From Plasticicumulans acidivorans (GTDB lineage: Bacteria; Pseudomonadota; Gammaproteobacteria; Competibacterales; Competibacteraceae): a stretch of DNA of 64,000 nucleotides. The stretch covers positions 464,435 through 528,434 of the forward strand of contig NZ_QGTJ01000002.1 in the NCBI RefSeq assembly GCF_003182095.1, written 5' to 3'. The translations under genes were made by a program, and so were the position numbers. Shown here piece after piece: positions 45,657 through 54,472 of the stretch (the stretch's first letter is position 1; every line of letters starts with the position of its first letter). The notes under the pieces were generated by a model, which saw nothing but the letters and a program-made list of their open reading frames with translations, was not told the DNA's origin and did not search any database.

Positions 45657-46817
45657 TCAGAGCAGGACGGCAGCCACTTCGCAGCGATTGCGGCCCTGCT
45701 GTTTGGCTCGGTATAGAGCGACATCGGCGTGGGCGAGCAATGCGTCGATCGTGTCGGCGGAGCCGATGGTCAGCTGCTCGGTGCTCGCGATGCCGATGCT
45801 GACGGTATATCGCAAATCCAGACGTTCCATTTGCCGAGCGGCAACAGCGCAACGGATACGTTCGGCGATGATCAGTGCGGCGTCCGTGTCGGTATTGGCC
45901 AGCAGGATGACGAACTCCTCGCCGCCGAAGCGGGCGACCAGATCGATCTTGCGCAGGCAGGATTTCATCGTCCGCACGAAGTCGCAAAGGACTTCATCGC
46001 CGGTCGGATGTCCGTGTAGGTCGTTGATCTGCTTGAAGTGATCGAGGTCGAGCATCAGCAGCGCCAGGGGGTGATGATGGCGCTGGGTCAGTTCGTGATG
46101 TGCACGCAGAATGAAGCTGCGGCGATTGAGCAGGCCTGTCAGCGGATCGGTGGTGGCCAGCAGGTGCAGTTCTTCCTCCATGCGCGTGCGGTGCATCAGC
46201 ACGAAGCCGAAGGAGGCACCGACCGTCGTCAAATAGCTGCCCAGAAACGCCAGTTGTTCGAGTGCGGTGCGAAATGCCAGCGGCGAGCCCAGCGGTTGTC
46301 TCATGAACAGTTCACCGGCGCGCAGCAGCAGGACGATGCCGAGCGAGGTAAACAGCACCAGTACGCCGCGGCGCAGCGAGCGGGCGCCGAAATCGGCCGT
46401 CCGCCAGAGCAGGAAGGCGCAACTCAGTGCCAGTGTGCCGTAGACGATGTCTGCACAGGCAACGCGCGAGACGCTGTCGCTGGGAAAGATGGCGGCGCAT
46501 GGTAATGGTGCGAGGGACAGTACGATCAGCGTTCGGCGCCAGGGTCGCAGACCGGCAAAGCGACAAAGCGCCGTGCAACGCAATGTCCAGCCGCTCGCGA
46601 ATAAGCTCAAAGCGATGCTGCCGAGCAGCAGATCGTCGGACAGGGTTTTACCGTTGATGTGGGCGATAGCCCAGCCAGCTCCCTGAGCCAGCAGTGAAAG
46701 CGTCCACGCACGCAGGCTTTTCGTCGAACGATGAGCTCCTGTCAGCATCAGCAGCATGGCGATCAGCACGCTGCTGATGGGCAGGATCACCATCATCGTT
46801 TTGATGTCGAACAGCAT
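45657..46817 (-). CDS. Membrane diguanylate cyclase (GGDEF)
   Basis: This 386-residue protein synthesises cyclic di-GMP from GTP. The first ~200 residues contain about six helices forming a membrane sensor region. The C-terminal GGDEF domain has DPLTGLLNRR, LLMLDLDHFKQINDLHGHPTGDEVL and the active-site GGEEF. RKID stands five residues upstream of GGEEF, an intact allosteric I-site, so product inhibition is expected. The signal is unknown. It stands alone between the gene-free stretch and the S41 protease gene, transcribed leftward. Confidence 0.92.
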   Translation of the reverse strand: MLFDIKTMMVILPISSVLIAMLLMLTGAHRSTKSLRAWTLSLLAQGAGWAIAHINGKTLSDDLLLGSIALSLFASGWTLRCTALCRFAGLRPWRRTLIVLSLAPLPCAAIFPSDSVSRVACADIVYGTLALSCAFLLWRTADFGARSLRRGVLVLFTSLGIVLLLRAGELFMRQPLGSPLAFRTALEQLAFLGSYLTTVGASFGFVLMHRTRMEEELHLLATTDPLTGLLNRRSFILRAHHELTQRHHHPLALLMLDLDHFKQINDLHGHPTGDEVLCDFVRTMKSCLRKIDLVARFGGEEFVILLANTDTDAALIIAERIRCAVAARQMERLDLRYTVSIGIASTEQLTIGSADTIDALLAHADVALYRAKQQGRNRCEVAAVLL

Positions 46818-46988
46818 GCGCAGAAAGACCCGACAGCACGGAGGGCCGTGGCGGCGCGACGGCTGGGGATGCCACCGATCGCGCAGCGACTGCGGTCATG
46901 CTAACTCCTTGTTAATGTTGCGGCGGTGATCGCCATCACTGCGCCCGATCAAGACCTTGCGGGCGATGGCGATACCGTGCCGGTGCAC

Positions 46989-48278
46989 TCAACGTTTGTA
47001 CAGCGCAAGGCCTTTCAACAGATTGAGCGCTTCGTTCAAGGGATAGTCGGAGGCCGCGAGCGCCGGTTGCGCGGCCGGCGGGGTTTTGTCGGACGACGGT
47101 GCAGCGTCACCGTTCGGATTGTCGAGATGGCCGTTGAGGTCGGCTTCCTTGATGGTTTGCGTCGCCTCGACTTCGGCGATGCGTACGGCATCGAGTTTGA
47201 CGTCCGGGGTGATGCCTTCAGCCTGGATCGAGCGGCCGCTGGGTGTGAAGTAGCGAGCCGTGGTCAGCTTGACGGCCGCGCCGTCGGGGAGCGGCATGAT
47301 GGTCTGCACTGAGCCCTTGCCGAAGGTCTGCGTGCCCATGATCAGTGCACGGTGCTGGTCCTGCAGTGCGCCGGCGACGATTTCCGAGGCTGAGGCCGAG
47401 CCGCCGTTGACCAGGACGACGATCGGGGCGCCATTGATCAGGTCACCGGGCTGTGCGTTGAAGTTCTGCCGGCTTTCGCGCTGGCGACCCTCGGTGTAGA
47501 CGATCAGGCCACCGTTGAGGAAGGTGTCGGCGACGTCCACGGCGCCGGTGAGTACGCCGCCGGGATTGTTGCGCAGATCGAGGACCAGGCCCTTCAGTTT
47601 GCCGCCGCTGGTTTGCTGCAGCTGGTCGAGTGCTTCACGCAGGTAACCGGCGGTGCGGGTCTGGAATTGCGTGATGCGCACGTAGCCGAAACCGGGGTCG
47701 AGCATGCGGTGCTTGACGCTCTTGACCTGGATGAGCTCGCGCTGCAGCGTGAAGTCGAGCGGTTTGTCCTCGCCGGCGCGCACGACACTGAGCTTGACCG
47801 TGGTGCCGGCATTGCCCCGCATCAGCTTGACGGCATCGCCCATCGATATGCCCTTGGTCGGCGTGTCGTCGATGCGGATGATCAGATCGCCGGATTTCAG
47901 CCCGGCCCGGGCGGCGGGGGTGTCGTCGATCGGCGAGATGATCTTGATGAAGCCGTCTTCCTGGCCGACCTCGATACCGAGGCCGCCGAATTCCCCGCTG
48001 GTACCGACCTGAATGTCGCGATAGGCCTCGCGATCGAGATAGGTCGAGTGCGGATCGAGGCCGGCGAGCATGCCGCGGACGGCGCTTTCCAGCAGCTTGC
48101 GGTCGTCGACCGGCTCGACGTAGTCCTGCTTGATGCGTTCCAGCACCTCGGTGAAGGTGCGCAGTTCATCGAGGGGCAGGCGTGGTGGCGGTTCGTCGGC
48201 GTGAACGGGGGAGAGGGCGGCACCGAGCAGGACGCCAGCGAGCAGGGACAGGCCCTGACGGCGAAATTTGGACTTCAT
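46989..48278 (-). CDS. C-terminal processing peptidase (S41 family, CtpA-like)
   Basis: This periplasmic serine protease trims or degrades proteins from their C-termini. The 429-residue precursor has a signal peptide (LSLLAGVLLGAALSPVHA), a PDZ domain (about 95-175; GGLGIEVGQEDGFIKIISPI), and the catalytic blocks LVLDLRNNPGGVLTGAVDVAD, GSASASEIVAGAL (Ser) and FGKGSVQTIMPL (Lys). The ATG at 48278 is chosen for the signal sequence; longer readings are GC-rich noise. It follows gpmI by about 200 bases; the envC gene often found between them is absent. Confidence 0.94.
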   Translation of the reverse strand: MKSKFRRQGLSLLAGVLLGAALSPVHADEPPPRLPLDELRTFTEVLERIKQDYVEPVDDRKLLESAVRGMLAGLDPHSTYLDREAYRDIQVGTSGEFGGLGIEVGQEDGFIKIISPIDDTPAARAGLKSGDLIIRIDDTPTKGISMGDAVKLMRGNAGTTVKLSVVRAGEDKPLDFTLQRELIQVKSVKHRMLDPGFGYVRITQFQTRTAGYLREALDQLQQTSGGKLKGLVLDLRNNPGGVLTGAVDVADTFLNGGLIVYTEGRQRESRQNFNAQPGDLINGAPIVVLVNGGSASASEIVAGALQDQHRALIMGTQTFGKGSVQTIMPLPDGAAVKLTTARYFTPSGRSIQAEGITPDVKLDAVRIAEVEATQTIKEADLNGHLDNPNGDAAPSSDKTPPAAQPALAASDYPLNEALNLLKGLALYKR

Positions 48279-48485
48279 GGAAACTCCGGGCGCTAGAGAG
48301 CGGGACTGGCAGTCCGACTGCGGAATTCTGGCGCGGTTCGCGCGCGGATGGCAGGGGAGGGGGCTCGGCGTCTGCAAAGACAAAGACCCGCACCCCGCCG
48401 CGGCCGCATCGCTGCAGGAGTTCCGCCTTCGGCATCGGCGGGACTCCGGCGTCGATTCCACCGCGACGGAGGGCGGGGCGTTCGG

Positions 48486-50033
48486 TCAGCCGAGTGGCTC
48501 GATGAGCGAATGCCCGCTCATCTGCGGCGGCTGGGTTTCGCCGAGCAGCTGCAGCAGCGTCGGCGCAACGTCGCACAGCGCTCCGTCGGCAGCGAGTTGG
48601 CTGCCGCTGCGCGCGGCGTGGGAGATGTAGAGGAACGGCACGACGTTAGTGGTGTGGGCGGTGTTCGCCTGGCCGCTATTGTCGTCCCACATGCTTTCGA
48701 CGTTGCCATGGTCGGCGGTGACCAGCATTTCGCCGCCAACTTTGGCGAGTGCCGTATCCAGCCGGCCGAGGCAGGTGTCGATTGTCTCGACCGCCGCGAC
48801 CGCCGCCTCGTAGATGCCGGTATGGCCGACCATGTCCGGGTTGGCGTAGTTGCAGACGATGAGGTCGTAGCGCTGGGATTCGATCGCCTCGACCAGCTTG
48901 TCGGTGACCTCGGGGGCGCTCATCTGCGGTTGCAGATCGTAGGTCGCGACCTTGGGGGAGGGGATCAGAATGCGGTCTTCGCCGGGGAAGGGCTGTTCGC
49001 GGCCGCCGTTGAAGAAGAACGTGACATGCGCGTACTTCTCGGTTTCAGCAATGCGCAGCTGGGTCTTGCCGTGGCTTGAGAGGTATTCGCCGAGGACGTT
49101 GGCAAGGTCTTCGGGAGCGTAGGCGACCGGTGCCGGGATGCTCTTCTGGTACTGGGTCAGACAGACGAAAGCCGCGAGCTCCGGCTTGCTTGCACGTTCG
49201 AAGCCAGTGAAATCGGCTTCGACGAAGGCTCGGCTCAGCTCGCGGGCGCGGTCGGCGCGGAAGTTCATGAAGATCACTGCGTCGCCATCGCTGATCTGCG
49301 CGGGATCGCCGATCACCGTCGGCTTGACGAATTCGTCGTTCTCACCGCGTTCGTAGGCGGCGGCCAGCCCGGCCCGGGCAGCGCTGGCGGCGTAGTCGGC
49401 CTTGCCGGCGGTCAGCAGATCGTAAGCGGCCTGCACGCGGTCCCAGCGATTGTCGCGATCCATCGCATAGTAACGGCCGACCAGCGAGGCGATGCGGGCA
49501 ACGCCGGTGGCGGCACACACGGCATCCATGGCGGCGAGGGAGGCATCGGCACTGCGCGGTGGCGTGTCGCGGCCGTCGAGGAAGGCGTGCACGTAGACAC
49601 GGCTGGCGCCGCGCTGCGCCGCCAGCTTGACCATCGCCTGCAGGTGTTCTTCGTGCGAGTGCACGCCACCCGGAGACAGCAGCCCCATGATGTGCACGGC
49701 GCCGTCGCGTGCCTTGGCGGCGTCGACGGCGGAACACAGGGTCGGGTTGGCGAAGAAGTCACCCTTCTCGATGGCAAGCGAGATGCGGGTCAGTTCCTGG
49801 TAGACGACGCGGCCGGCGCCGAGGTTCATGTGGCCCACTTCGGAGTTGCCCATCTGGTCGCCCGGCAGACCGACGTACAGCCCGGAGGTATGAATCAGGG
49901 TGTGCGGGTGTTCGTTCCACAGACGAGTCCAGTTGGGCGTGCGGGCACCGAGAATCGCGTTATGGGCCGGATTTTCGCTGTAGCCCCAGCCATCGAGGAT
50001 CACGAGAACGACGGGTTTCGGCGGCTGCTCCAT
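48486..50033 (-). CDS. gpmI: 2,3-bisphosphoglycerate-independent phosphoglycerate mutase
   Basis: GpmI interconverts 3- and 2-phosphoglycerate in glycolysis using two manganese ions. The 515-residue protein has [13 protein letters not shown] (Asp14), the catalytic-serine block [18 protein letters not shown] (Ser64), [11 protein letters not shown] and [11 protein letters not shown]. The ATG at 50033 begins at the family N-terminus; the frame stays open to 50381 but overlaps the rhodanese gene on the other strand and shows no family sequence. It is divergent from rhodanese/grxC, a common arrangement in Gammaproteobacteria. Confidence 0.97.
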   Translation of the reverse strand: MEQPPKPVVLVILDGWGYSENPAHNAILGARTPNWTRLWNEHPHTLIHTSGLYVGLPGDQMGNSEVGHMNLGAGRVVYQELTRISLAIEKGDFFANPTLCSAVDAAKARDGAVHIMGLLSPGGVHSHEEHLQAMVKLAAQRGASRVYVHAFLDGRDTPPRSADASLAAMDAVCAATGVARIASLVGRYYAMDRDNRWDRVQAAYDLLTAGKADYAASAARAGLAAAYERGENDEFVKPTVIGDPAQISDGDAVIFMNFRADRARELSRAFVEADFTGFERASKPELAAFVCLTQYQKSIPAPVAYAPEDLANVLGEYLSSHGKTQLRIAETEKYAHVTFFFNGGREQPFPGEDRILIPSPKVATYDLQPQMSAPEVTDKLVEAIESQRYDLIVCNYANPDMVGHTGIYEAAVAAVETIDTCLGRLDTALAKVGGEMLVTADHGNVESMWDDNSGQANTAHTTNVVPFLYISHAARSGSQLAADGALCDVAPTLLQLLGETQPPQMSGHSLIEPLG

Positions 50034-50174
50034 GAGTGCACTCTCTGCAGAAAGAAAAGTTCTGACAGGATAAAGACTTGATGTCAGCGTCGCCAGCATC
50101 GACCGGCCACGCGCGATTCCGTGGCCGGCAGCGTTACAATCGGCGCTTCCCGTCTGTCCAATCCGGAAGTCCGC

Positions 50175-50600
50175 ATGGATCAGTTTCTCGCATTCGCCGC
50201 CAAGAACTGGCTGCTGTTCGCCGCATTCTTCGCGATCCTCGCGACCTTGATCACCACCGAGATACTGCGCCTGATGCGCGGTGTCCGCTCCATCGATCCG
50301 CAGCAGGCGGTGCGTCTGCTCAATGACGATGAGGCGACGATGGTCGATGTGCGTGATCCGGCCGAATTCCGCGCCGGCCATATCACCGATGCCCGCAACC
50401 TGCCGCTCAAGGAGTTCGACCGCCGCGTCAGCGAGCTGGATCGCTATCGTGAGCGCACCGTCATCGTCTGCTGCCAGTCCGGCGCGCGCTCGCAGAGCGT
50501 GGCCACCAAACTGAAGAAGGCGGGGTTTGCCAAGGTGGCCAACCTCAGCGGCGGCATGCAGAGCTGGACCTCGGCAAATCTGCCGGTCGTGCGCAAATGA
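50175..50600 (+). CDS. Membrane-anchored rhodanese-like protein (YibN type)
   Basis: The 141-residue protein has one N-terminal helix ([20 protein letters not shown]) and a rhodanese domain with [13 protein letters not shown] and the active-site loop CQSGARSQ, whose second Cys is the catalytic one. It would be a sulfur transferase on the inner membrane facing the cytoplasm. The ATG at 50175 has GGAAG upstream. It overlaps grxC by 4 bases (ATGA) and precedes secB and gpsA, the conserved yibN-grxC-secB-gpsA order. Confidence 0.93.
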   Translation: MDQFLAFAAKNWLLFAAFFAILATLITTEILRLMRGVRSIDPQQAVRLLNDDEATMVDVRDPAEFRAGHITDARNLPLKEFDRRVSELDRYRERTVIVCCQSGARSQSVATKLKKAGFAKVANLSGGMQSWTSANLPVVRK

Positions 50601-50875
50601 GCACGACGACGCCTGAAATCGTCATGTATTCGTCGGCGTGGTGCCCGTACTGCCGCGCGGCGCGGGCGCTGCTGGATCGCAAGGGGGTGAGCTATACGGT
50701 GCTCGATGTCGATGCCGAGCCGGCGCTGTGGAGCGAGCTCGAAGAGCGTACCGGCCGCGACACCGTGCCGCAGATCTTCATCGGCACGCAGCATGTCGGC
50801 GGCTACGATGACATGGCGGCGCTGGATCGTGCGGGTGGCCTCGATCCGTTGTTGTTCCCGAAATCCACGCCCTGA
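50597..50875 (+). CDS. grxC: Glutaredoxin 3
   Basis: GrxC is a cytosolic glutathione-dependent oxidoreductase. The 92-residue protein has the active site CPYC in [17 protein letters not shown], the TVPQIFI cis-proline block and [10 protein letters not shown] for glutathione binding. It overlaps the rhodanese gene and is followed 93 bases on by secB. Confidence 0.96.
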   Translation: MSTTTPEIVMYSSAWCPYCRAARALLDRKGVSYTVLDVDAEPALWSELEERTGRDTVPQIFIGTQHVGGYDDMAALDRAGGLDPLLFPKSTP

Positions 50876-50968
50876 GCGCCGCGACGGCATCCGCGTCACC
50901 TCCAGGATGCCTGATGGAGCCCTCCCGGCTGCGTTTTACCACTCACCCATACCACCAGAGTTTCTACG

Positions 50969-51436
50969 ATGACCGAGCAAGCCAACGTTCCGCAGCAGCA
51001 TTTCGATATCCAGAAGATCTACCTCAAGGATCTGTCCTTCGAAACGCCGCACAGCCCGATGATCTTTACCGAACAGTGGAGCGGCGAGAGTCAGCTGCAG
51101 CTGAACAACGAATCCACTCAGCTCGCCGAGAACATTCACGAGGTGGTGCTGACGCTGACGGTGACGACCAAGAACGGCGACAAGACCGCCTATCTGTGCG
51201 AAGTCAAGCAGGCGGGTATTTTCACCATCGCCGGCTTTGCACCGGAGCAGCTGGCGGCGATGCTCGGCGCCTACTGCCCGAACGTGCTGTTCCCGTTCGG
51301 TCGTGAAATGGTGTCCTCGCTGGTCCAGAAAGGCGGCTTTCCGCCGCTGATCCTGGCGCCGGTCAATTTCGACGCGCTGTACATGCAGCACCTGCAGGCG
51401 CAACAGGCCAAGGCTGCTGCGCAGCCTGAAGCTTGA
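50969..51436 (+). CDS. secB: Protein-export chaperone SecB
   Basis: SecB is a tetrameric cytosolic chaperone that keeps precursors unfolded and passes them to SecA. The 155-residue protein has FDIQKIYLKDLSFETPHSP, QLAENIHEVVLTLTVT and CPNVLFPFGREMVSSLVQKGGFPPL, all typical. It lies between grxC and gpsA; its stop is 11 bases before the gpsA ATG. Confidence 0.97.
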   Translation: MTEQANVPQQHFDIQKIYLKDLSFETPHSPMIFTEQWSGESQLQLNNESTQLAENIHEVVLTLTVTTKNGDKTAYLCEVKQAGIFTIAGFAPEQLAAMLGAYCPNVLFPFGREMVSSLVQKGGFPPLILAPVNFDALYMQHLQAQQAKAAAQPEA

Positions 51437-51447
51437 GGCTGAGGCCG

Positions 51448-52440
51448 ATGCGTGCCGGCGTGCTGGGGGCGGGATCCTGGGGGACGGCGCTCGCGCTGCT
51501 GCTGGCACGCAATGGCCATGAGGTTTGCCTGTGGGGGCACGATCCCGCGCACGTGGCGCGTTTGGCGCAGGCGCGCGAGAACGTGCAGTTCCTGCCGGGC
51601 GCGCGTTTCCCGCAGTCTCTGAAGCCGTGTGCCGAGCTGCGCGACGCGCTGGTCGACATGGATCTGGTGCTGGTGGTGGTGCCGAGCCATGCGTTCGACG
51701 CCACGCTGTTACGCTTGCGTGAGCACTTGACCGACGGTCAGGGCGTCGCCTGGGCAACCAAGGGATTGGAAGCCAGCAGCGGGCGGTTTCTGCACGATGT
51801 CGCGCGAGGGCTGCTCGGCGAGCGGCCGCTGGCTGTCGTCTCGGGGCCGAACTTTGCGCGTGAAGTCGCCCTTGGTCTGCCGACGGCGACGACAGTTGCC
51901 AGTCGGGACGATGCCTTTGCCCGCCGTGTCGCGCAGATGCTGCACGGGCCGGATTTCCGTGCCTACACCAGCACGGATATCACCGGCGTGGAGATTGGTG
52001 GCGCCGTCAAGAACGTGCTGGCCATTGCCTGCGGCGTGGCCGATGGGCTGGGCTTCGGCGCTAACGCCCGTGCGGCCCTGATCACACGCGGGCTGGCGGA
52101 GATGGTGCGGCTCGGGCTGGCCTGTGGTGGGCAGCGCGACACCTTCATGGGATTGGCCGGGGTCGGTGATCTGGTGCTGACCTGTACGGACGACCAGTCG
52201 CGCAACCGTCGCTTTGGCCTGGCGCTCGGTCGCGGCGATCAGGTCGAGACCGCGTTGCAGAACATTGGGCAGGTGGTCGAAGGGGTCCGGGCAGCGCGTG
52301 AGGTGACGCGGCTGGCGCGCGAGCACGGTATCGAGATGCCGATCTCGGAGCAGGTCGAACAACTGATCGACGGCAGCTGCGATCCGAGACGTGCCGTGGC
52401 GGCTTTGCTGGCGCGTGAACCGCGGGCCGAAGGTGTCTGA
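51448..52440 (+). CDS. gpsA: Glycerol-3-phosphate dehydrogenase [NAD(P)+]
   Basis: GpsA reduces dihydroxyacetone phosphate to glycerol-3-phosphate for phospholipid synthesis. The 330-residue protein starts MRAGVLGAGSWGTALALLLA (NAD-binding), and has SGPNFAREVA, GAVKNVLAIACGVADGLGFG with the catalytic Lys, and GLAGVGDLVLTCTD. The ATG at 51448 has GAGG upstream; a TTG at 51433 overlaps the secB stop. It ends the rhodanese-grxC-secB-gpsA run. Confidence 0.96.
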   Translation: MRAGVLGAGSWGTALALLLARNGHEVCLWGHDPAHVARLAQARENVQFLPGARFPQSLKPCAELRDALVDMDLVLVVVPSHAFDATLLRLREHLTDGQGVAWATKGLEASSGRFLHDVARGLLGERPLAVVSGPNFAREVALGLPTATTVASRDDAFARRVAQMLHGPDFRAYTSTDITGVEIGGAVKNVLAIACGVADGLGFGANARAALITRGLAEMVRLGLACGGQRDTFMGLAGVGDLVLTCTDDQSRNRRFGLALGRGDQVETALQNIGQVVEGVRAAREVTRLAREHGIEMPISEQVEQLIDGSCDPRRAVAALLAREPRAEGV

Positions 52441-52565
52441 GCGCCGACGTCGGCAGCTGCTGCTTACTGATTGCCCGCTCAGCGTTTTATCCGGCACCTC
52501 GTTGGATGCGCGCATTAATATGCGTGGCTTGCGTCGCTGATGTGAGCCACGGAAGGGAGCAGCTG

Positions 52566-53036
52566 TCAGCGTGCCTTCGCCGGAGCGGGTTGTTGCGGCA
52601 GCGTGGGATCGTCGAAATGTCCCCGCCAGAGGCCGCGCCCGAGTTCGCGTGCATGATCCTGCTGGCTGGCATAGCGTGAGGATTCGTCGCGCCGCGCCAG
52701 AGCCCAGCCGGCGCTGACCAGCTCTTCTCCGATATCGCGGCCGTCGATATAGCAGGTGGCGGTGCCCGGCACGCTCTCGCGGACACAGACGGGCACCCCG
52801 CCGGCGACCAGGCTTTGCAGGAAGGCGCGGGCGTGCTGCCCGCAGGCATAGGCGATCGGTTGAGAGCCGCGCCATTCTTCGCAGCGCTGGTCGAGACGCG
52901 GCGAGATCGTCGCAAACAGGCGGACGCGCTCACCCTCGTAGATCAGTGTGCCGGTGGTGTCGTCAGGGCCGGGCGGTGCGGCCTGCACGCCGAGCGCGGG
53001 CAACATGCAAAGTGCAGCAAAAAAAATGTTGCGCAT
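52566..53036 (-). CDS. Secreted thermonuclease-like (SNase) protein
   Basis: This 156-residue precursor has a signal peptide (MRNIFFAALCMLPALGVQA) and an SNase-like OB fold: EGERVRLFATISPR, ACGQHARAFLQSLVAG and DIGEELVSAGWALARRDESSRYASQQDHARELGRGLW. At the active-site strand, where active SNases read like VRLxGIDAPE, this protein reads VRLFATISPR, so the calcium-binding aspartate and glutamate appear lost. It may be a non-catalytic relative. Four cysteines (RCEEW, YACG, VCVRE, TCYID) may form disulfides. GGAGAA precedes the ATG. It lies 11 bases after acvB, so it may share that transcript. Confidence 0.78.
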   Translation of the reverse strand: MRNIFFAALCMLPALGVQAAPPGPDDTTGTLIYEGERVRLFATISPRLDQRCEEWRGSQPIAYACGQHARAFLQSLVAGGVPVCVRESVPGTATCYIDGRDIGEELVSAGWALARRDESSRYASQQDHARELGRGLWRGHFDDPTLPQQPAPAKAR

Positions 53037-53047
53037 CGTCTTCTCCG

Positions 53048-54472
53048 TTACTTCCGTGCACTGACTGCCTGAGCGGTTTCGAGCAGGCGCTTGGCGAGGG
53101 CCTGGTAATCGCCATCGAAATGATGGCCGCCGTCGAGTTTCCAGGTGATGAGTGCGTCGTTTTTCGTTTCCGGCAGATCCGTGCATGCCGAGTCCTCGGC
53201 TTCATCACTGCCGTAGACGCAGAGGGTCGGAACGCGCAAGCGTTCGAGTTCAGGCGCGACGGGGAGGTCGGTGGCTGAAGCGCCGGCGCCGATCCAGTCG
53301 AGTGCATGAAATTCGAAACTGGCCTCACGGCTCGGCGCGAGCAAGACGCCGAGCGCGACGTGAGCGCGTTCTTCCGGCGGCAGGCGATTGAGGACGAACG
53401 GCAGTACCTCGGCGCCGAAGGAATAGCCGATCAGTAGGATATGCGAGCGTTGCCAGGTCGCCCGGTAATGGGCCAGGACGCGACTGATGTCCGCGGCTGT
53501 CTGTTCGGGGGTGCGTGCCTGCCAGAAATACTTCAGGGCATTGAAACCGACTGCGGGAATGCCCTGACTCTGCAGTGTCTCGCCGATTTCCCGGTCCAGT
53601 GCTGCCCAGCCGCCGTCACCGGTCAGGATTACGGCGAGCCAGTCACCGTTCTGCTCGACGGGCAGTTCGATCAGCGGCAGATCGGCCAGCCCTTCCGCGT
53701 GACTTTGGGTACCCAGCAAATCTCGCCAGGCGGATGCGAACACGGCCTGCCAGCGCGGAGGATTGTCGAAGCCGTGGCCGATACCCGGCACCTGCTGCAA
53801 ACGCGCGCCGTCGACTGATTCGACATAGGTACGCAGCGTAGCCGGATCAGTGTAGGGATCGGCGGCGCCGTTCAGCGCGATCCAGTTGATGCGCCAGTCG
53901 GCGCTCGGTGCGAGTGTCCAGCCGCTCTTGCTTGGCGCCTTGCGCGCGACCTCGCCCTGATCCCCGGCGCAGAGCGGCTGGCGACTGCGCCACTGCGGGT
54001 CGAAGCCGAGAGTCAGTACGCCGCGAAACGTGTTGATGGTCGATTGTGCGGCGGCGGCCAGTGCGATAGTGGCGCCGTCACCGACGCCGACCAGCGAGGG
54101 TTGGCGAAACTCGTGAAGTTCGAGCAGGCGTTCGAGCTTCTGTGCGCCGGACTCGAAGTCCCAGCCGAAGAACAGGCAGTCGCTGCCTTCATCGGGCGTC
54201 ACCGTATCGAGATAGCGTTCACCGTCGACCAGCAGCACCAGTACCCCGGTGGCCTGCAGCTGCCGGGCGACAGCCTGCTCGGCACCGCCGCCGGGGCCGG
54301 AGCGACCGGAGATCAACCAGCTCACTGCGGCTGGCGGCTGCTGTGCAGGGCGCAGGATGGTGATGACGCCGAGTCGATCCAGCGTCAGGGTTTCCTGTGC
54401 ACTGGATATGGCACAGGCACTCAGGCCGAAAGCGAGCGGGGCGAAACAGCGTAGTACCTGCAGCCGCTTCAT
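53048..54472 (-). CDS. acvB: AcvB/VirJ-like periplasmic serine hydrolase
   Basis: The 474-residue exported protein (signal MKRLQVLRCFAPLAFGLSAC with a possible lipobox Cys) has two alpha/beta-hydrolase-like halves. The second is the VirJ domain: LAVILTGDGGWAALDREIGE, HILLIGYSFGAEVLP (nucleophile Ser in GYSFGA), VYGSDEAEDS and DGGHHFDGD. AcvB of Agrobacterium hydrolyses lysyl-phosphatidylglycerol and is encoded with the synthase lpiA/mprF. Here the ATG overlaps the mprF stop (ATGA), the same pairing. The protein should remove the amino acid from aminoacyl-lipid in the periplasm. Confidence 0.88.
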   Translation of the reverse strand: MKRLQVLRCFAPLAFGLSACAISSAQETLTLDRLGVITILRPAQQPPAAVSWLISGRSGPGGGAEQAVARQLQATGVLVLLVDGERYLDTVTPDEGSDCLFFGWDFESGAQKLERLLELHEFRQPSLVGVGDGATIALAAAAQSTINTFRGVLTLGFDPQWRSRQPLCAGDQGEVARKAPSKSGWTLAPSADWRINWIALNGAADPYTDPATLRTYVESVDGARLQQVPGIGHGFDNPPRWQAVFASAWRDLLGTQSHAEGLADLPLIELPVEQNGDWLAVILTGDGGWAALDREIGETLQSQGIPAVGFNALKYFWQARTPEQTAADISRVLAHYRATWQRSHILLIGYSFGAEVLPFVLNRLPPEERAHVALGVLLAPSREASFEFHALDWIGAGASATDLPVAPELERLRVPTLCVYGSDEAEDSACTDLPETKNDALITWKLDGGHHFDGDYQALAKRLLETAQAVSARK

